Shown: positions 5,679 through 7,425 of the stretch, in pieces | Position numbering within the stretch: the first letter of the stretch is position 1 | Layout of the letters: each line of letters begins with the position of its first letter | DNA from: Thermoplasmata archaeon | GTDB taxonomy: Archaea > Thermoplasmatota > Thermoplasmata > Halarchaeoplasmatales > Halarchaeoplasmataceae | Length of the DNA stretch: 7,425 bases | NCBI GenBank assembly: GCA_019594195.1 | Contig: JAFDTP010000082.1 | Location: 1-7,425, forward strand | Direction of reading: 5' to 3' | Made by a program: the position numbers and the translations under genes | Notes under the pieces: model-generated | What the model was told of the DNA's origin: nothing | Seen by the model: only the letters and a program-made list of their open reading frames with translations | Database searches by the model: none

Positions 5679-7139
5679 ATGGACTTCTCTATGACGGGGT
5701 TGAGGCGGGAATACTATCGGATCAAAGACATATTCGTCAAAGACGCAGAAGATAGGAGGGATGATATCCTTGATGGTCCGATAATCAAAACTATACTCGT
5801 ACTTGCGATACCCGTTATGGTTTCCAGTGCTCTACACACTGCATTCAACCTGGTTGACACTTATTGGTTGGGAAAATTGGGTGCGGCCGAAGTCGGTGCA
5901 CCAGCAGCGGCATGGCCTATACTTTTCACATTTTTGTCTTTAGGCATGGGCTTGTCAACGGCAGGAGTTTCACTTGTTTCTCAGCACACCGGTGCAGGGG
6001 GAAGTGAGAAAGCCCAAGAAGCTGCGGGACAAGTTTTTGGATTTTTGATGATAATCGGTATAGTCACTGCAGCCATCGGTTTCCTTGCAGCCCCTATAAT
6101 ACTGAGATTATTGGGTACACCTGATTCAACTTTAGAACATGCAGTACCATATCTTCAGATAGTCAGTCTGAGCATGCCTTTCGTATTTGCTTACATAGCA
6201 TTCAGATTTTTGCTAAGAGGTATAGGTGATATGATCACCCCGATGTTCATAAGAGCCTCACTGGTCCTGGTAAATCTTGTACTGGATCCGTTTCTCATAT
6301 TTGGATGGGGATTTTTCCCTGCGATGGGCGTTACCGGCGCTGCTATAGCGACAGCGTTAGCAAGGACCACCGCTGCATTGATAGGTATATATCTATTATT
6401 CAATGGCAAGGTAGGTATTAAGATAAGCCTTCAGAGTATGAAGCTGAAGTTCAGATGGATAAAAAAGATAGTCAAGATCGGAGCACCTGCGACTGTAGCT
6501 AGGGCCGAAAGTGCGGTGGGATTTGTTTTCTTATTTGCTCTAGTAGCAACTTTCGGAGAGGCACCTGTAGCCGCTTATGGTATAGGTAGAAGGATCATCC
6601 ACGTCATGACGATCGGCATCTGGGGATTCGCAGGTGCTACTATGACCATGGTTGGACAAAATATCGGTGCAGATCAGACAGAGAGAGGCGAAACCATAGT
6701 AAAGCGCGCTCTCTTAGTTTCTTTTTTGATATTGATCACCGCTGGTCTTTTAGTTGTAGTTTTCAGAGAGAACATCATAGCATTTTTCATCGATGACTCT
6801 GAAGTGATATCTGAAGGTGCTAGATATCTAGCTATTTTTGCCATATCGATACCGTTTTTTGGCATCTATAGGATATTTGATTCTACATTCAAAGGTACGG
6901 GCCATACGATACCGGTTCTATTCCTGACACTTTTCAGGATTTGGGGTCTAAGATTATTCCTTTCTGCTCTATTGGCACTGCCAATGATCAATTTAGGAAT
7001 AGTTGTATTGAATATAGGATTCGATATTGGTGTTGTAGGCATTTGGTACGGTATGGCCGCTAGCAATATAATAGGTGCCGGTTTATCATCCCTTTATTTC
7101 CTATCCGGAAGATGGAAAAAGAAAACTATCGATACATGA
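5679..7139 (+). CDS. MATE-family multidrug/cation efflux protein
   Basis: A 486-residue inner-membrane exporter with about 12 hydrophobic helices in two homologous halves. MATE pumps expel cationic drugs and metabolites in exchange for H+ or Na+. Family marks include L-D-G-P-I-I-K-T-I-L...A-I-P-V-M at 31-46 entering helix 1; the acidic N-L-V-D-T-Y-W-L-G at 57-65; R-G-I-G-D-M-I-T-P-M at 180-189; N-L-V-L-D-P-F-L-I-F-G at 199-209; M-G-V-T-G-A-A-I-A-T at 216-225; I-G-A-P-A at 267-271; and V-G-Q-N-I-G-A at 325-331. A charged cytoplasmic N-terminus of about 30 residues precedes helix 1. The start at 5679 could instead be the in-frame ATG at 5691, four codons later. Both keep the whole domain. The substrate cannot be read. 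The last 39 bases overlap the 3' end of the opposite-strand surface-protein gene. Confidence 0.92.
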   Translation: MDFSMTGLRREYYRIKDIFVKDAEDRRDDILDGPIIKTILVLAIPVMVSSALHTAFNLVDTYWLGKLGAAEVGAPAAAWPILFTFLSLGMGLSTAGVSLVSQHTGAGGSEKAQEAAGQVFGFLMIIGIVTAAIGFLAAPIILRLLGTPDSTLEHAVPYLQIVSLSMPFVFAYIAFRFLLRGIGDMITPMFIRASLVLVNLVLDPFLIFGWGFFPAMGVTGAAIATALARTTAALIGIYLLFNGKVGIKISLQSMKLKFRWIKKIVKIGAPATVARAESAVGFVFLFALVATFGEAPVAAYGIGRRIIHVMTIGIWGFAGATMTMVGQNIGADQTERGETIVKRALLVSFLILITAGLLVVVFRENIIAFFIDDSEVISEGARYLAIFAISIPFFGIYRIFDSTFKGTGHTIPVLFLTLFRIWGLRLFLSALLALPMINLGIVVLNIGFDIGVVGIWYGMAASNIIGAGLSSLYFLSGRWKKKTIDT

Positions 7140-7424
7140 TGCCGGTAGGTCCTTTTTTTCACCTTCGCGTTCTAAGAGATCTTTGTTCCTTTTTGATGGT
7201 CGTTCGAGTTCTTTATTGATTATCATGGATTCGGTCTTTTCTTCCTCTACTGTAACAGTTGTAGTTTCTGAGGTAATGTCGTCATAAGTCGCGGTCACTT
7301 CGTATTCACCAGGAGTTTCGTGATAGAAGACACCTCTAGCAGCGTTCTCCCATTCGAAAGCTTCAACGTTGTCAGCGATAAGATTACCATAGGCGTCGTA
7401 AGCCTCAGCGGAGAACTCTAACTT
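7101..7424 (-). CDS. Surface-type protein with Ig-like domain, C-terminal part (5' end outside window)
   Basis: The minus-strand frame is open from the right edge (first full codon at 7424) to the TAG at 7101-7103, 107 residues. The first 55 residues form a bacterial/archaeal Ig-like (invasin or BIG-type) domain: F-S-A-E-A-Y-D-A-Y-G-N-L-I, then F-E-W-E-N, G-V-F-Y-H-E-T-P-G-E-Y-E-V-T-A-T-Y, ending T-T-T-V-T-V-E-E-E. Such domains are strung in tandem in cell-surface proteins, so the missing part is probably longer and begins with a signal peptide. After the domain comes a charged tail of about 50 residues with no membrane anchor, ending in the short hydrophobic F-L-F-P. The tail passes through an A7 run (complement of 7153-7159) and overlaps the MATE gene, so its exact end is less certain than the domain. 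Convergent with the MATE gene. Confidence 0.7.
   Translation of the reverse strand, partial: KLEFSAEAYDAYGNLIADNVEAFEWENAARGVFYHETPGEYEVTATYDDITSETTTVTVEEEKTESMIINKELERPSKRNKDLLEREGEKKDLPASCIDSFLFPSSG
7153..7159 (+). terminator. T7 tract after the MATE gene
   Basis: Seven T in a row begin 13 bases after the TGA at 7137-7139, in CCTTTTTTTC. This is the longest T-run near a gene end in the window and a good archaeal terminator for the rightward transcript. It lies inside the coding sequence of the opposite gene. Confidence 0.5.
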
Positions 7425-7425
7425 C

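Overview
The window looks archaeal. The intergenic gaps carry AT-rich TATA-like boxes about 22-32 bp ahead of several starts, no bacterial -35/-10 promoters are evident, and the M32 peptidase seems to be made from a leaderless mRNA. Ends of genes are marked by short T-tracts instead of strong GC hairpins. Gene content fits a euryarchaeal or Thermoplasmatota-like genome of moderate GC: an RNase H-like protein, an M32 carboxypeptidase, an archaeal-style helical-repeat protein, small Sm-like proteins, an archaeal MATE pump and a surface protein with Ig-like domains. Several soluble proteins are fairly acidic, which may mean mild salt adaptation, but this is weak evidence. I cannot name the genus.

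Layout. Positions 3-182 (+) hold the C-terminal end of an RNase HI-like protein. It converges, with 11 nt between stops, on a complete M32 metallocarboxypeptidase (194-1690, -). A 100-bp divergent promoter region separates the peptidase from a TPR-like alpha-solenoid protein (1791-3077, +). Next come two similar small genes (3137-3526 and 3686-4123, +), each with its own promoter. Their products are about 60% identical by eye over the first 104 residues and read as divergent Sm/LSm-like proteins with a long insert and different C-terminal tails. Two membrane transporters follow: an MFS carrier of the oxalate/formate antiporter (OFA)-like type (4323-5579, +) and a MATE multidrug/cation exporter (5679-7139, +). 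At the right edge is the C-terminal part of a surface protein with an Ig-like domain (7101-7424, -), whose 3' end overlaps the MATE gene by 39 bp.

This does not read as one operon. Most genes are separated by 60-200 bp and have their own candidate promoter and T-rich stop, so they are probably separate transcription units. The most interesting part is the pair of Sm-like paralogues. They could form a hetero-oligomeric RNA-binding ring, and the second gene is followed at once by a stem-loop. No tRNA, rRNA, CRISPR array, insertion sequence or phage gene is visible. No gene-free stretch exceeds 300 bases; the longest, 4124-4322, is described below.
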